Notes under the pieces: generated by a model | Databases searched by the model: none | What the model was told of the DNA's origin: nothing | What the model saw: only the letters and a program-made list of their open reading frames with translations | Made by a program: the position numbers and the translations under genes | From: Bradyrhizobium sp. B124 | GTDB lineage: Bacteria; Pseudomonadota; Alphaproteobacteria; Rhizobiales; Xanthobacteraceae | Direction of reading: 5' to 3' | Assembly: GCF_038967635.1 (NCBI RefSeq) | Contig: NZ_CP152413.1 | Coordinates: 558,001 to 622,000 of the forward strand | DNA: 64,000 bases | Part shown: positions 1 through 10,176 of the stretch, piece after piece | Position numbering within the stretch: the stretch's first letter is position 1 | Layout of the letters: each line of letters opens with the position of its first letter

Positions 1-591
1 TATGGCGCCTTGATCGATATTGCCAAGCTTGCCCGCGCGGAGTTCGTCGTCATCACGGCAGCATCGAGCAGCGTCGGGCTCGCTGCGATCCAGATCGCCA
101 ATCGTATCGGTGCGATTCCGATCGCGGTGACGCGCACCTCAGCCAAGGCGCAGGCCCTGCGCGACGCCGGCGCGGCGCATGTGATCGCGTCCGCGGAGGA
201 AGACCTGCAATCGAGGCTGGAGCAGATCGCAGGGCCAAACGGCGTTCGCGTGGTGCTCGATTCGGTCGGCGGCCCCGTCTTCATGCCGCTGACATCAGCG
301 ATGGCGCATGGCGGCATCCTGATCGAGTATGGCGGGCTCAGCGAGGCGCCGACGCCGTTTCCGCTGTTCACCGTGCTGAGCAAGAGCCTGATCCTGCGCG
401 GCTACCGCGTGCACGAGATCGTTCAGGATCCGTCGCGGCTCGAGGCGGCGAAGGCGTTCATCCTCGACGGGCTTGCAGACGGCGCGCTGACGCCGATCAT
501 CGCGCGGACGTTTGCCTTCGAGGAGATCGTCGCGGCGCACCGGTATCTGGAGTCGAACGTGCAGTTCGGGAAGATCGTGGTGACGGTGTGA
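1..591 (+). CDS. Quinone oxidoreductase-type zinc-binding dehydrogenase, C-terminal part (cut by window edge)
   Basis: This is the C-terminal 195 residues or so of a medium-chain dehydrogenase/reductase (MDR), the family of NAD(P)H:quinone reductases and zinc-type alcohol dehydrogenases. The frame is open from base 1 (Tyr-Gly-Ala-Leu), so the start and the catalytic N-terminal domain lie outside the window; the TTG at 10 is internal. Visible here is the Rossmann nucleotide-binding domain: TAASSSVGLAAIQIA, then the strand ending AVTRTS that would select the cofactor, LDSVGG, and the closing FGKIVVTV typical of the family C terminus. The substrate cannot be told from this half. A palindromic repeat follows the stop by about 20 bases. 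Confidence 0.85.
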   Translation, partial: YGALIDIAKLARAEFVVITAASSSVGLAAIQIANRIGAIPIAVTRTSAKAQALRDAGAAHVIASAEEDLQSRLEQIAGPNGVRVVLDSVGGPVFMPLTSAMAHGGILIEYGGLSEAPTPFPLFTVLSKSLILRGYRVHEIVQDPSRLEAAKAFILDGLADGALTPIIARTFAFEEIVAAHRYLESNVQFGKIVVTV

Positions 592-613
592 GAGGTTGCT
601 GACGATCCCCACC

Positions 614-697
614 GTCATTGCGAGGAGCGAAGCGACGAAGCAATCCATTGTTCAGCGCATGTGGCGCGATGGATTGCTTCGCTGCGCTCGCAATGAC
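614..697. repeat. Palindromic REP-like repeat, family A, copy 1
   Basis: Two long arms face each other: GTCATTGCGAGGAGCGAAGC and onward (614-647), and the matching reverse complement at 670-697. A spacer of about 22 bases separates them. The same element occurs at 20076-20157. Its inner GAGCGAAGCGA core is shared with families B and C in this window. It sits between the convergent ends of the MDR gene and selO, a usual place for REP-type elements. Confidence 0.85.
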
Positions 698-709
698 GAT
701 GTGGAGGCC

Positions 710-2182
710 TCACGTGCCGCAGAACGTCTGCGTCACCATCTGCTCGGGCAGCGGAGGATCGGCGTAAGCCGCGAATTGCGGCTGGTCCTCGAACGGCTTG
801 GCAAGCACCGTCAGCAGCTCCTCGAAGGGCGTGTAGTCGTCGCTATTGACGGCGGCCGCAATCACCGCCTCGATGCGGTGGTTGCGCGGGATGAAGGCCG
901 GATTGACGGCACCCATCGCGGCCTTGCGCTCGGCCGGCGTTTGCTGTTCCAGCGCGAGGCGGGCGCGCCAGCGGCCGGCCCATTCGTCGAAGGCTGCAGG
1001 ATCGGTGAACTGCGCGCGGGCGTCGGCGGCGTCGCCGCTCGCTGCCTCGCCGAGATGGCGGAAGGTCAGCGTGAAGTCGGCCGCGTTCCTGGCCATCGCG
1101 TCGAGCAGATCCTGGATCAAGGCCTCGTCGCCGTCGCGCGCAGTGAACAGGCCGACCTTGGCGCGCAGCCCGGCCTGATAGGTCGTGGTGAACTTCTCCG
1201 GAAATTCGCCGAGGATCACTTGCGCCTGCTCGATGGCCTTCTCCTGCTCGCTGTCGAACAGCGGCAGCAGGCATTCGGCGAGCCGGGTCAGATTCCACAG
1301 CGCGATGCGCGGCTGGTTGGCATAGGCGTAGCGGCCCATCTCGTCGATCGAGGAGAACACCTGCGCCGGGTTGTAGGCGTCGAGGAAGGCGCAGGGGCCG
1401 TAGTCGATGGTCTCGCCCGAGATCGAGCTGTTGTCGGTGTTCATCACGCCATGGATGAAGCCGACCAGCAGCCAGCGCGCGACGAGGCTTGCTTGCCGCG
1501 CCACGACGCCGGCGAGCAGCGCGTGATAGGGCTGGGCGGCCTCCTTCAGCTCGGGATAGTGCCTCGCGATGACATGGTCAGCCAGCGCACCCACGCCGTC
1601 GGTGTCGCCGCGGGCGGCAAAGAACTGGAAGGTGCCGACGCGGATGTGGCTCGCGGCGACGCGGGTCAGCACCGCCCCCGGCAGCGCGGTCTCGCGCATC
1701 ACGGGTTCGCCGGTAACGACAGCGGCGAGCGAACGCGTGGTCGGGATGCCCAGCGCGAACATCGCCTCGCTGACGATGTATTCGCGCAGCACCGGACCGA
1801 GCGCGGCGCGGCCGTCGCCGCGGCGGGAGAACGGAGTGGGGCCACTGCCCTTGAGCTGGATGTCGCGGCGGACGCCATCCTTGTCGATGACCTCACCGAG
1901 CAGGATGGCGCGGCCGTCGCCGAGCTGGGGCACAAAGTGCCCGAACTGGTGGCCGGCATAGGCCATCGCGATCGGGTCCGCCCCGTCGGGCAGCCGCTTG
2001 CCGGCGAGGATTTCGGCACCCTCCGCCGTCGAGAGCAGGTCCGGATCCAGCCCGAGCTGGACCGCGAGCGGCCGGTTCAGCTTGATCAGCCGAGGGGCGG
2101 CCACCGGGGTCGGCGCGACGCGGGCGAAAAAGTTCGCCGGCAGCGCCGAATAGGTGTTCTGGAAGGGGAAATGGATGGTCAT
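710..2182 (-). CDS. selO: Protein adenylyltransferase SelO (YdiU/UPF0061)
   Basis: This pseudokinase-fold enzyme transfers AMP from ATP to Ser/Thr/Tyr residues of proteins; E. coli YdiU and human SelO work this way, and family members are linked to redox homeostasis. The 490 residues are full length. Visible motifs are AYAGHQFGHFVPQLGDGRA (residues 74-92), the phosphate-binding KGSGPTPFSRRGDGRA (111-126) and the metal-binding HGVMNTDNSSISG (244-256) followed by IDYGPCAFLD. The C terminus is FCGT, with a cysteine where the eukaryotic proteins carry selenocysteine. The ATG at 2182 gives the standard family N terminus. It is a single gene, divergent from aspS. Confidence 0.93.
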   Translation of the reverse strand: MTIHFPFQNTYSALPANFFARVAPTPVAAPRLIKLNRPLAVQLGLDPDLLSTAEGAEILAGKRLPDGADPIAMAYAGHQFGHFVPQLGDGRAILLGEVIDKDGVRRDIQLKGSGPTPFSRRGDGRAALGPVLREYIVSEAMFALGIPTTRSLAAVVTGEPVMRETALPGAVLTRVAASHIRVGTFQFFAARGDTDGVGALADHVIARHYPELKEAAQPYHALLAGVVARQASLVARWLLVGFIHGVMNTDNSSISGETIDYGPCAFLDAYNPAQVFSSIDEMGRYAYANQPRIALWNLTRLAECLLPLFDSEQEKAIEQAQVILGEFPEKFTTTYQAGLRAKVGLFTARDGDEALIQDLLDAMARNAADFTLTFRHLGEAASGDAADARAQFTDPAAFDEWAGRWRARLALEQQTPAERKAAMGAVNPAFIPRNHRIEAVIAAAVNSDDYTPFEELLTVLAKPFEDQPQFAAYADPPLPEQMVTQTFCGT

Positions 2183-2319
2183 GTCCAGAAAGATAGGCCG
2201 AAGGTGAGAATAGGCAAATGGTCGGCGCCGGAGGACCCGAAAATGTGCGTTTTCGAGCTAAAACTTGTGCTTCCGTTGGTTGCCGCCCCGGGCGGGCTCG
2301 GGTAAACCCAGCGCCTTCG

Positions 2320-2337
2320 AATAGGATAATTCCTATT
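2320..2337. promoter_or_regulatory. 18-base inverted repeat just upstream of aspS
   Basis: The sequence AATAGGA-TAAT-TCCTATT has perfect 7-base arms. It lies 36-53 bases before the aspS start, in an AT-rich patch inside GC-rich DNA. It could be an operator or part of the promoter. No function is known to me. Confidence 0.4.
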
Positions 2338-2372
2338 GCGATTCCTCTCCGACCATCAGTTTTGGAACGAAT

Positions 2373-4148
2373 ATGCATCGCTACCGGTCACACACATGCG
2401 GCGCGCTCCGAGAGAGCGATATCGACCAGACGGCCCGGCTGTCAGGCTGGGTCCACCGTGTCCGGGACCATGGCGGCGTGCTGTTCGTCGATCTGCGCGA
2501 CCATTACGGCATCACCCAGTGCGTGGCCGACCCGGACTCGCCGGCGTTCGCCGAGGTCGAGAAGTTCCGCTCGGAGTGGGTGGTCCGGATCGACGGCAAG
2601 GTGCGCCGCCGTCCCGCCGGCACCGACAATCCCGAACTGCCGACCGGCCTGATCGAAATCTACATCAAGGAGATCGAGGTGCTTGGTCCGGCGGCCGAGC
2701 TGCCGCTGCCGGTGTTCGGCGAGCAGGAATATCCCGAGGACATCAGGCTGAAGTACCGCTTCCTCGACCTGCGTCGCGAGAAGCTGCACCAGAACATCAT
2801 GACCCGCGGCGCGGTGGTCGATTCCATGCGCAAGCGGATGAAGGAGCAGGGCTTCTTCGAATTCCAGACCCCGATCCTGACGGCGTCGTCGCCGGAAGGC
2901 GCGCGCGACTTCCTGGTGCCGTCGCGTATCCATCCCGGCAAGTTCTACGCGCTGCCGCAGGCGCCGCAGCAGTACAAGCAGCTGCTGATGATGTCGGGCT
3001 TCGACCGCTACTTCCAGATCGCGCCGTGCTTCCGCGACGAGGACCCGCGCGCCGACCGTCTGCCGGGCGAGTTCTATCAGCTCGACGTCGAGATGAGTTT
3101 TGTTACCCAGGACGACGTGTTCGCGGCGATGGAGCCGGTGATAACAGGCGTGTTCGAGGACTTTGCCAAGGGCAAGCCGGTCACGAAGAACTGGCCGCGA
3201 ATTCCGTTCGCGGAAGCGGTGCGCAAATACGGCTCCGACAAGCCTGATTTGCGCAACAAGATCGTGATGCAGGAAGTCTCCGAGCATTTCCGCGGCTCCG
3301 GCTTCAAGGTGTTCGCGCGGATGCTGGAAGACCCGAAGAACCAGGTCTGGGCGATCCCCGGCACCGGTGGCGGCTCGCGCGCCTTCTGCGACCGCATGAA
3401 CTCGTGGGCGCAGGGCGAGGGACAGCCGGGCCTCGGCTACATCATGTGGCGCGAGGGCGGCGAGGGCGCCGGTCCGCTTGCGAACAACATCGGCCCCGAA
3501 CGGACCGCTGCGATCCGCGACCAGCTCGGCCTGAAGGAGGGCGATGCCGCGTTCTTCGTCGCCGGCGATCCCGAGAAGTTCTGGAAGTTCGCAGGTCTCG
3601 CGCGCACCAAGCTCGGCGAGGAATTGAATCTGATCGACAAGGACCGGTTCGAGCTCGCCTGGATCGTCGACTTCCCGATGTACGAGTATGACGAGGAGAA
3701 CAAGAAGGTCGACTTCTCGCACAACCCGTTCTCGATGCCGCAGGGCGGTCTCGACGCGCTGAAGTCGCAGGATCCGCTGACGATCAAGGCGTTCCAGTAC
3801 GACATCGCCTGCAACGGCTACGAGATCGCCTCCGGCGGCATCCGCAACCACAAGCCGGAAGCGATGGTGAAGGCGTTCGAGATCGCAGGCTATGGCGAGC
3901 AGGAGGTCATCGACCGCTTCGGCGGCATGTACCGCGCGTTCCAGTACGGCGCCCCGCCGCATGGCGGCATGGCGGCCGGCCTCGACCGCATCGTGATGCT
4001 GCTCTGCGGCACCAACAATCTGCGCGAGATCTCACTGTTCCCGATGAACCAGCAGGCCATGGACCTGTTGATGGGCGCGCCGTCGGAAGCCTCGCCGAAG
4101 CAGCTCAAGGAGCTGCACATCCGGACCAACCTGCCGGCGAAGAGCTGA
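2373..4148 (+). CDS. aspS: Aspartyl-tRNA synthetase
   Basis: This class IIb aminoacyl-tRNA synthetase charges tRNA-Asp with aspartate in the cytoplasm. The 591 residues match the usual bacterial length. An N-terminal OB-fold anticodon-binding domain ([26 protein letters not shown], about residues 21-46) is followed by the catalytic domain. Class II motif 2 reads [20 protein letters not shown] and motif 3 reads [16 protein letters not shown] near the C terminus. The bacterial GAD-type insertion lies between them. The ATG at 2373 gives the family start [10 protein letters not shown]. In bacteria lacking asparaginyl-tRNA synthetase this enzyme can also load tRNA-Asn; that was not decided here. 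Confidence 0.97.
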   Translation: MHRYRSHTCGALRESDIDQTARLSGWVHRVRDHGGVLFVDLRDHYGITQCVADPDSPAFAEVEKFRSEWVVRIDGKVRRRPAGTDNPELPTGLIEIYIKEIEVLGPAAELPLPVFGEQEYPEDIRLKYRFLDLRREKLHQNIMTRGAVVDSMRKRMKEQGFFEFQTPILTASSPEGARDFLVPSRIHPGKFYALPQAPQQYKQLLMMSGFDRYFQIAPCFRDEDPRADRLPGEFYQLDVEMSFVTQDDVFAAMEPVITGVFEDFAKGKPVTKNWPRIPFAEAVRKYGSDKPDLRNKIVMQEVSEHFRGSGFKVFARMLEDPKNQVWAIPGTGGGSRAFCDRMNSWAQGEGQPGLGYIMWREGGEGAGPLANNIGPERTAAIRDQLGLKEGDAAFFVAGDPEKFWKFAGLARTKLGEELNLIDKDRFELAWIVDFPMYEYDEENKKVDFSHNPFSMPQGGLDALKSQDPLTIKAFQYDIACNGYEIASGGIRNHKPEAMVKAFEIAGYGEQEVIDRFGGMYRAFQYGAPPHGGMAAGLDRIVMLLCGTNNLREISLFPMNQQAMDLLMGAPSEASPKQLKELHIRTNLPAKS

Positions 4149-4187
4149 CGGCGGAGAGATTACCTAGCTCCGCTCTTGTCGAGTACG

Positions 4188-4274
4188 TAGCCCGGATGGA
4201 GCGAAGCGAAATCCGGGGCGGTCTCTCCTGCGGCGACATCTTTCCCGGATTGCGCTTCGCTGCATCCGGGCTAC
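4188..4274. repeat. Palindromic REP-like repeat, family B, copy 1
   Basis: A left arm GTAGCCCGGATGGAGCGAAG and onward is answered by a right arm ending GCATCCGGGCTAC. It lies between the convergent ends of aspS and the next gene. The same arm sequences bracket the RAYT transposase at 39.7-40.3 kb, which suggests the element belongs to that transposase's family. Confidence 0.8.
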
Positions 4275-4291
4275 GGGATGGAGCGACCGCG

Positions 4292-6289
4292 TCACAGCCC
4301 CGTCGAGGCCTCGATCCGGAATTGCGCCAGCGCCGACTGTGGATCGGTCTTGAGCAGCTGCATCAGCTGAAGCGCCGGCGCTTTCGCGCGTGGGGTCAGC
4401 TTGATGACGAGCGTCTGTCCCGGCGTCTCGATGAACTGGCTGATCGCGGTGATGAGGGCCGTGGCATCCGGATTGGCGCCACCGATCGCTTCGCCCTGCG
4501 CCTTGATGCTGGTGAGAACGGCGTTGCGCGCCTCGTCGCGGCTGACGTTCTGGGTGCGCGCGTATTGGGCGATGGCGAGATCGATGACGCCGAGGTCGTG
4601 GACGGCAAGTTCGATCGTGCCGGCCTCGATCTGCGCGGCCGCGCCCATGGCTTCCGCGGCGCTGGTCGAGAATGCCTCGCGCGGCACGTTGGCGAGCGAG
4701 ACCTTCGCCGACGCATTCAACAGGCCCGCCATGTCGAGCTTGACCGGCTCGAGCGCGAACGAGCGTGACGCCTCGGTCCAGACCGCGCCGAGATCGGCAT
4801 CGACGGCCATCCGGTCGATCCCGGCGGCGACGAGTGCCTGTTGGCGCGGATCGGTCGCATCCAGCGGTGCCGCCATCTTCGCGACCAGCCGCAGCTTGCT
4901 CGGGATCGTTCCGACGAACTGGCCCCAGTCGAGGCTGAGGACGTCGATGTTGACCGGCTTGCCGGTGGCCTTGTAGGGCGAGGTGACACCCTTGATCTCG
5001 ACCCCCTCGATCAGCGGGAACAGCGTGAGCGCCTGTTCAGGCGACGGCTTCTGCGCGGCGAACTGCGCCGAGAGCCGGATGAAACTGGCGACATCGAGCG
5101 ACTTCAGCGCGAAGCGTCCGACCTTGAAGGGACCGTTCGGGGCATTGCCGTCAAGTCCGTCGACCGCAAGCTCGCCGATCTTGCCGTGTTCGAAGTTGAA
5201 CCGCATCGAGGCAAGCCTGAGCGGGCCTTTCGGAGTCTCGACCGAGAGCCCATGCAGCTCGGCATTTCCGATGCTGGCACCCGAATAGAGGCCGGCGACT
5301 TTCTCCAGCAGTTCGCGCGCCTGGGCCGGAGACGGCGGTGGACTGCCCGGTGGCGGGACCATTGCCAGCAGCGCCGGCAGTTGCATCTTTGCCGGGTTGA
5401 CCCTGACGTCGTCGATGGTCATCCCATCGATCCGCATGTTGAGGGGAGGCGTGGTCGTAGTGGTGATCACGTAGGGGCCGGCGGAAACGTGCCCCTGAAC
5501 CCGGTACTCGCGGTCGTCATTGGCCTTGGCGGGATCGAATATCGCCGCCATCGCGCCGACGTCGATATCGGTCGCGACCATATTCGCAAGATCGCCGGTC
5601 GTCTTGATCGCCTTGCCCGCCGCCTGCGAGTTGATCGTGAACGCGACCTTGTCGATCTTGTTGGTGCCGATCTTTCCGTTCTTCATGTTTTCGATGGCAA
5701 GGCCCGAATAGGCGAATTCGCCACCGGCGCCGTCGCCGACATGTGCGGCGGCGCTGAAGGTCATCGTTCCAGTCAAGGTGGGCACGGTCACGGACGATGC
5801 GTTGATGCTCGCGAGCTGGGTGAATGCGAACCGGTACAGCTCGAAGATCGAGGACGAGGCCGGAAGCTGGGGCAGGCCGGCCGGACCGGAATAGTCCTTC
5901 ACGGCGATGCGCGGCGCCTTGTAGGTCAGGGTGGCGATGGTCGGCGTCGGCCCCGTCGCGCCGATCTCGACATCATTGAATGCGATATTGTCAGCGGAGA
6001 TCCGGCCCGCGTCGGTTTGACCGAGGCCCGTCATGGTGAGGCTGGCAATCCTGACGTTGACCGGAGATTGCGACCCCGACTCGGTGGCGATGTCCGAAAT
6101 CGTCAGGGTGCGGCTCTTGGTGTCGAAGGTGATCTTGCCGTGGCTCGCCTTGGTGCCGGCGGCACGGACCTGCTCGAAGGCGGCCTCGACGTCGCGTGTG
6201 ACCCGGCGCTGGGCATAGAAGTCGAAACCGAAGTAGCCGCCGGCCGCGACGACTGCGACGGCGACCAGGCCGAGCAGAATTTTCTTCAT
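4292..6289 (-). CDS. Large membrane-anchored periplasmic protein of unknown function
   Basis: I do not recognise a named family. The 665 residues begin with a short lysine start and one hydrophobic segment (ILLGLVAVAVVAAGGYFGF, residues 4-22) without a clear cleavage site, so the protein is probably anchored in the inner membrane with its bulk in the periplasm. The rest is rich in beta-type segments of the form LTISDI, IRIASLTMTGLG and ADNIAFNDVEIG, repeated along the chain. This resembles AsmA-like or other repetitive lipid-transport-like proteins, but that is only an impression. It is a single gene on the minus strand, convergent with aspS and divergent from maeB. Confidence 0.8.
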   Translation of the reverse strand: MKKILLGLVAVAVVAAGGYFGFDFYAQRRVTRDVEAAFEQVRAAGTKASHGKITFDTKSRTLTISDIATESGSQSPVNVRIASLTMTGLGQTDAGRISADNIAFNDVEIGATGPTPTIATLTYKAPRIAVKDYSGPAGLPQLPASSSIFELYRFAFTQLASINASSVTVPTLTGTMTFSAAAHVGDGAGGEFAYSGLAIENMKNGKIGTNKIDKVAFTINSQAAGKAIKTTGDLANMVATDIDVGAMAAIFDPAKANDDREYRVQGHVSAGPYVITTTTTPPLNMRIDGMTIDDVRVNPAKMQLPALLAMVPPPGSPPPSPAQARELLEKVAGLYSGASIGNAELHGLSVETPKGPLRLASMRFNFEHGKIGELAVDGLDGNAPNGPFKVGRFALKSLDVASFIRLSAQFAAQKPSPEQALTLFPLIEGVEIKGVTSPYKATGKPVNIDVLSLDWGQFVGTIPSKLRLVAKMAAPLDATDPRQQALVAAGIDRMAVDADLGAVWTEASRSFALEPVKLDMAGLLNASAKVSLANVPREAFSTSAAEAMGAAAQIEAGTIELAVHDLGVIDLAIAQYARTQNVSRDEARNAVLTSIKAQGEAIGGANPDATALITAISQFIETPGQTLVIKLTPRAKAPALQLMQLLKTDPQSALAQFRIEASTGL

Positions 6290-6511
6290 TCGGTCAACTC
6301 CGGATCATCAAGGAAAAAAATTGCCAATCGGCGGTCGGAAGGTGCAGCATCGATGAACGGGCCCGCCCGGGCCTGTTGACGGGGATAGTATCCGATGTTG
6401 CATCCAAGCGGCGGGACATGCTTCACATCCGGCTCGATTTGCCGGACAACTGACTTTTGCCTGGATTAGCACAGAAACAAGAAATTTGGGCCGGAAACGC
6501 GGGAAGCACGC

Positions 6512-8821
6512 ATGTCGTCATCGTCTGAAGAACTCCATAACGCCGCGCTCGCCTATCACCGGCTGCCGCGGCCGGGCAAGCTCGAGATCCAGGCGATCAA
6601 GCCGCTCGCCAACCAGCGCGACCTGGCGCTGGCCTATTCGCCGGGCGTGGCCGCCGCCTGCACCGAGATCGCCAAGAACCCGGCCGAGGCGGCGACGCTG
6701 ACCGCCCGCGCCAATCTGGTGGCCGTGGTCTCGAACGGCACGGCGGTGCTCGGGCTCGGCAATATCGGCCCGCTGGCCTCCAAGCCCGTCATGGAAGGCA
6801 AGGCGGTGCTGTTCAAGAAATTCGCCGGCATCGACGTGTTCGACATCGAGATCAACGCCAATACGATCGAGCGCGTGGTGGAGACCGTCGCGGCGCTGGA
6901 GCCGACCTTCGGCGGCATCAATCTGGAAGACATCCGCGGGCCGGAGTGCTTCGAGATCGAGGCGCAGCTCAAGGAGCGCATGAAGATTCCGGTGTTCCAC
7001 GACGACCAGCATGGCACCGCCATCATCGTCGCGGCCGCGATCGTCAACGCGCTGCTGCTGAATGGCAAGAAGCTGCCTGACGTCAAGATCGTCTGCTCGG
7101 GCGCAGGCGCGGCGGCGATCGCCACGCTCAACCTGCTCGTGTCGATGGGCGCGCAGCGCAAGAATATCTGGGTCTGCGACATCGACGGCGTCGTCTATGA
7201 GGGCCGCAACACCACGATGGACCGTTGGAAGGCGGTCTATGTCCAGAAGACCGACGCGCGCGTGCTGGCCGATGTCATTCCGGGCGCGGACATCTTCATC
7301 GGGCTGTCGGCGCCGGGCGTGCTGAAGCCTGAGATGGTCAAGCAGATGGGGGATGGGCCGCTGGTGATGGCGCTTGCCAATCCGGTGCCGGAGATCATGC
7401 CGGAAGAGGCGCGCGCGGCGCGTCCCGACGCGATGATCTGCACCGGCCGGTCGGACTATCCGAACCAGGTCAACAACGTGCTGTGCTTCCCCTTCATCTT
7501 CCGCGGCGCGCTCGACGTCGGCGCCACCGCGATCAACGAGGCGATGAAGCATGCCGCAGTCGACGCGATCGCGCAGCTCGCGCGCGATCCGCCGTCGGAT
7601 GCGGTGGCCCATGGTTTCGACACCGGCGAGACGCAGGGGTTCGGCCCGGGCTCGCTGATCCCGAGCCCGTTCGATCCGCGCCTGATCCTGCGTATCGCAC
7701 CGGCCGTGGCCAAGGCCGCGATCGAGTCCGGTGTCGCGACCCGGCCGATCACCAATTTCGACGAGTACGCCGCCAATCTCGAACGTTTCGCGTTCCGCTC
7801 CGGCCTCACCATGAAGCCGGTGTTTGCCAAGGCGAAGACCCAGCCGGTGCGCGTGATCTACGCCGAAGGCGAGGATGAGCGCGTGCTGCGCGCGACCCAG
7901 GTGGTGCTCGAGGAAAAGCTGGCGCGGCCGATCCTGGTCGGCCGTCCGTCGGTGGTCGAAACCAGGATCAAGCGCTTCGGCCTGTCGATCAAGGCCGGCC
8001 GCGATTTCGATCTGGTCAATCCCGAGGACGATCCGCGCTACCGCTCCTATGTGCAGTCCTACATCGACGTTGCCGGCCGTCGCGGCGTGACGCCGGAGGC
8101 CGCGCGAACAGTGGTCCGCACCAACAATACGGTGATTGCGGCGCTGGCGGTGTCGCGCGGCGAGGCCGACGCGATGCTGTGCGGCGTCGAGGGCCGCTAC
8201 ATGAGCCATCTGCGCCATGTCCGCGAGATCATCGGCTTCCTGCCGGGGGTCAGCGACTATGCCGCGCTGGCGCTGATGATCACCTCCACCGGCGCCCATT
8301 TCCTCGCCGACACCCAGGTGCGGCCGAATCCGAGCGCGGAGGAACTGGCGGAAGTCGCATCGCTCGCGGCGATCCACGTCCAGCGCTTCGCCTTCAAGCC
8401 GAAGGTCGCCTTCGTGTCACATTCCGACTTCGGCAGCTATGATACGGACTCCTCCCGCAAGATGCGGCGGGCCACCCAGCTCTTGAAGGACAAGCATCCG
8501 GAGATCGAGGCCGACGGCGAAATGCAGGGCGACACCGCGCTGTCGGCGGTTGCGCGCAAGCTCGTCCTGCCGCAATCGCGGCTCGAAGGCGAGGCCAACA
8601 TCCTGATCATGCCGAACCTCGATGCCGCCAACATCGCCTACCAGATGATCAAGTCGCTGGCCAACGCGTTGCCGGTGGGGCCGATCCTGATCGGTCCGGC
8701 GCGTCCGGCGCACATCCTCACCCCCGGCGTGACGGCGCGCGGCATCCTCAACATGACCGCGGTTGCCGCGGTCGAGGCCCAGGAGCGCGCCGGCCGCGCG
8801 CAGCCGACGCTGTTCGGCTGA
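6512..8821 (+). CDS. maeB: NADP-dependent malic enzyme with C-terminal phosphotransacetylase-like domain
   Basis: The enzyme decarboxylates malate to pyruvate with NADP reduction and supplies pyruvate/acetyl-CoA and NADPH when cells grow on dicarboxylates. The 769 residues match the long rhizobial TME/MaeB type. The N-terminal half is the malic enzyme: [36 protein letters not shown] (about residues 165-185) and the nucleotide-binding [13 protein letters not shown]. From about residue 440 a phosphate acetyl/butyryltransferase-like domain follows ([17 protein letters not shown] onward), which in the family is regulatory and senses acetyl-CoA. The ATG at 6512 has GGGAAG about 8 bases upstream. 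Bradyrhizobium DME/TME proteins share this architecture, so cofactor preference (NADP rather than NAD) is inferred. Confidence 0.93.
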   Translation: MSSSSEELHNAALAYHRLPRPGKLEIQAIKPLANQRDLALAYSPGVAAACTEIAKNPAEAATLTARANLVAVVSNGTAVLGLGNIGPLASKPVMEGKAVLFKKFAGIDVFDIEINANTIERVVETVAALEPTFGGINLEDIRGPECFEIEAQLKERMKIPVFHDDQHGTAIIVAAAIVNALLLNGKKLPDVKIVCSGAGAAAIATLNLLVSMGAQRKNIWVCDIDGVVYEGRNTTMDRWKAVYVQKTDARVLADVIPGADIFIGLSAPGVLKPEMVKQMGDGPLVMALANPVPEIMPEEARAARPDAMICTGRSDYPNQVNNVLCFPFIFRGALDVGATAINEAMKHAAVDAIAQLARDPPSDAVAHGFDTGETQGFGPGSLIPSPFDPRLILRIAPAVAKAAIESGVATRPITNFDEYAANLERFAFRSGLTMKPVFAKAKTQPVRVIYAEGEDERVLRATQVVLEEKLARPILVGRPSVVETRIKRFGLSIKAGRDFDLVNPEDDPRYRSYVQSYIDVAGRRGVTPEAARTVVRTNNTVIAALAVSRGEADAMLCGVEGRYMSHLRHVREIIGFLPGVSDYAALALMITSTGAHFLADTQVRPNPSAEELAEVASLAAIHVQRFAFKPKVAFVSHSDFGSYDTDSSRKMRRATQLLKDKHPEIEADGEMQGDTALSAVARKLVLPQSRLEGEANILIMPNLDAANIAYQMIKSLANALPVGPILIGPARPAHILTPGVTARGILNMTAVAAVEAQERAGRAQPTLFG

Positions 8822-8838
8822 GCAAGAGTTGTTTTCAG

Positions 8839-8938
8839 CATGATCTCCGCGCAAACGCATGGCGTTTGTCGCGGGGGAAAACCGCTAGGCACTTTGCGCT
8901 AGCGCGGCCCTTCGGGTCCGGATCATGCTCGAGACGGA
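8839..8938. repeat. Dispersed repeat, family F, copy 1
   Basis: The element begins CATGATCTCCGCGCAAACGC and contains a short hairpin (AAACGCatGGCGTTT). It continues through GGGGGAAAACCGCT to CGGATCATG. A closely similar copy lies at 58795-58870. It starts 18 bases after the maeB stop and fills the gap before the DoxX gene. Confidence 0.75.
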
Positions 8939-9020
8939 TTCGATTTGATCGAAGCAGGCGGGGCGGCCATACTCGCTCCGCCTGCTTCGTCCGATTTCTG
9001 CCATCCAGTGAGGCCGACCC

Positions 9021-9473
9021 ATGCCAGCGTTCATTACCTTCGGGCGCATTCTGTTCGCCGTGCTGTTCCTCTATTCGGGGGCGAGCAAGCTGTTCGGCAT
9101 CCAGGCGACGGCGGATCTGCTCACGGCCAAGGTGACGATCCCGGTAATCGTCGCGCCCTATACGCAGCAGATCGAAACCTTCGTCGGCATGCCATTCATG
9201 CAACTGCTGGCGATCACGATCGGCGGCTTCGAGATCATCGCGGGGCTGATGATCGCGGTGAACGTGCTGGCAAGGTTCTTCGCGATCCTGCTGATCATCT
9301 TCGTGTGCTTCACGACTTTCTATTTCCATGATTTCTGGAATCAGCCGGCGCCCGACAACGCCAAGACCCTGATCGACGCGCTGAAAAACCTGTCGCTGAT
9401 CGGCGCGCTGTTCATCATCGCAGGCTACGGCCGCGGCCCGCGCCGCGACGACCCGGCGTATGGGGACGTGTAG
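9021..9473 (+). CDS. DoxX family membrane protein
   Basis: The 150 residues form a small four-helix integral membrane protein of the DoxX/DoxD-like family. Helices are visible at about residues 5-25 (FGRILFAVLFLYSGASKLFG, with the family's SGxxKL motif), 60-85, 87-105 and 125-140. Members are linked to redox and quinone-related functions or to detoxification, but their biochemistry is poorly defined. The ATG at 9021 follows GTGAGGCCG. It is a single gene followed by a palindromic repeat. Confidence 0.88.
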   Translation: MPAFITFGRILFAVLFLYSGASKLFGIQATADLLTAKVTIPVIVAPYTQQIETFVGMPFMQLLAITIGGFEIIAGLMIAVNVLARFFAILLIIFVCFTTFYFHDFWNQPAPDNAKTLIDALKNLSLIGALFIIAGYGRGPRRDDPAYGDV

Positions 9474-9483
9474 GAAGATACGG

Positions 9484-9585
9484 CGTAGGATGGGTAGCTG
9501 CGTAGGATGGGTAGAGCGAAGCGAAACCCATCACCGTGCCGCAGGTTAGAAGTGATGGGTTTCGCTTCGCTCTACCCATCCTACG
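9484..9585. repeat. Palindromic REP-like repeat, family C, copy 1, with partial tandem arm
   Basis: The arm CGTAGGATGGGTAGAGCGAA (9501 onward, through AACCCATC) is matched by its reverse complement ending at 9585. A truncated extra copy of the arm start (CGTAGGATGGGTAG) lies immediately upstream at 9484-9497. The second complete copy is at 50656-50736. It sits between convergent genes. Confidence 0.85.
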
Positions 9586-9598
9586 GGCATCGCCGCTT

Positions 9599-10156
9599 TC
9601 AACCCACTCGCCGCCATGGCGTGACGCTGACATCCTGCGCGGCGTCGATCAGTTGCGGCGCGCCGGCGTGAAGGCCGTGCGCTGACAGCACCTGCTGCGG
9701 GGTGCGGGCAGGGACGCCGGGAAAGCACGGCTCGCCGTCGGGGATGCGCACCTTGGGTGCGACCGAGAGCCAGAACGTGTCGTAGCGGTCCATGAACATG
9801 CCGAACACGCCGGGGCCGCCGATGATCGCGACCATGCCCGAGGTCACGCCGGCCTCGCGGCTCGCGGCCTCGAACGGGCAGCCGGCAGGATTCCACAACA
9901 GCGCCTTCGGATTGTCCGGGTCGGCTGCGATGGCCGCGACCTTGCCGGTCAGGATCAGGCGGCGCCGTTTCGGTGCGTTCGGCTGTTCTTCCTGGGAGTG
10001 GCGGCCATGCACCACGAGATCGGCACGGTCGAGGGCTGCGGTGAAGAACCGCTTGTCGCCCTCGACCTTGAGATCGTCGGGCATCACGTTGTGCGAGTTC
10101 GCCAGCCGGCCGTCGGCCGAGACGATGACAAAGCCCTCAATACGCAACGCAGACAC
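9599..10156 (-). CDS. Dihydrofolate reductase-like / RibD C-terminal domain protein
   Basis: The 185 residues fit the RibD_C/DHFR fold of NADPH-dependent reductases: IEGFVIVSADGRLA near the start, VVHGRHS at the phosphate-binding turn, LILTGKVAAI, and MVAIIGGPGVFGMFMDRYDTFWLS near the C terminus. True substrates are unknown; many such proteins lie outside folate or riboflavin operons. The frame stays open upstream through the deacetylase gene, so I chose GTG 10156, which begins just after the deacetylase stop at 10177; no strong Shine-Dalgarno is seen. It is probably cotranscribed with the deacetylase. The start is the weak point of the call. Confidence 0.78.
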   Translation of the reverse strand: MSALRIEGFVIVSADGRLANSHNVMPDDLKVEGDKRFFTAALDRADLVVHGRHSQEEQPNAPKRRRLILTGKVAAIAADPDNPKALLWNPAGCPFEAASREAGVTSGMVAIIGGPGVFGMFMDRYDTFWLSVAPKVRIPDGEPCFPGVPARTPQQVLSAHGLHAGAPQLIDAAQDVSVTPWRRVG

Positions 10157-10176
10157 CAGGATGGTCGCCGGCGCGG

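Noticed and set aside
596..2305. A 569-codon open frame on the plus strand
   Set aside because: It is antisense to selO, whose motifs are intact; its own translation is rich in Arg, Gly, Ala and Leu without any fold signature. Such shadows are common in GC-rich DNA.
2442..3962. A 506-codon minus-strand frame in aspS
   Set aside because: Antisense shadow of aspS with no protein character.
4841..6379. A 512-codon plus-strand frame opposite the large membrane-anchored gene
   Set aside because: Antisense shadow with random-looking, Arg-rich translation.
6518..8377. A 619-codon open frame on the minus strand
   Set aside because: It is antisense to maeB and has the same Arg/His/Asp-rich shadow composition.
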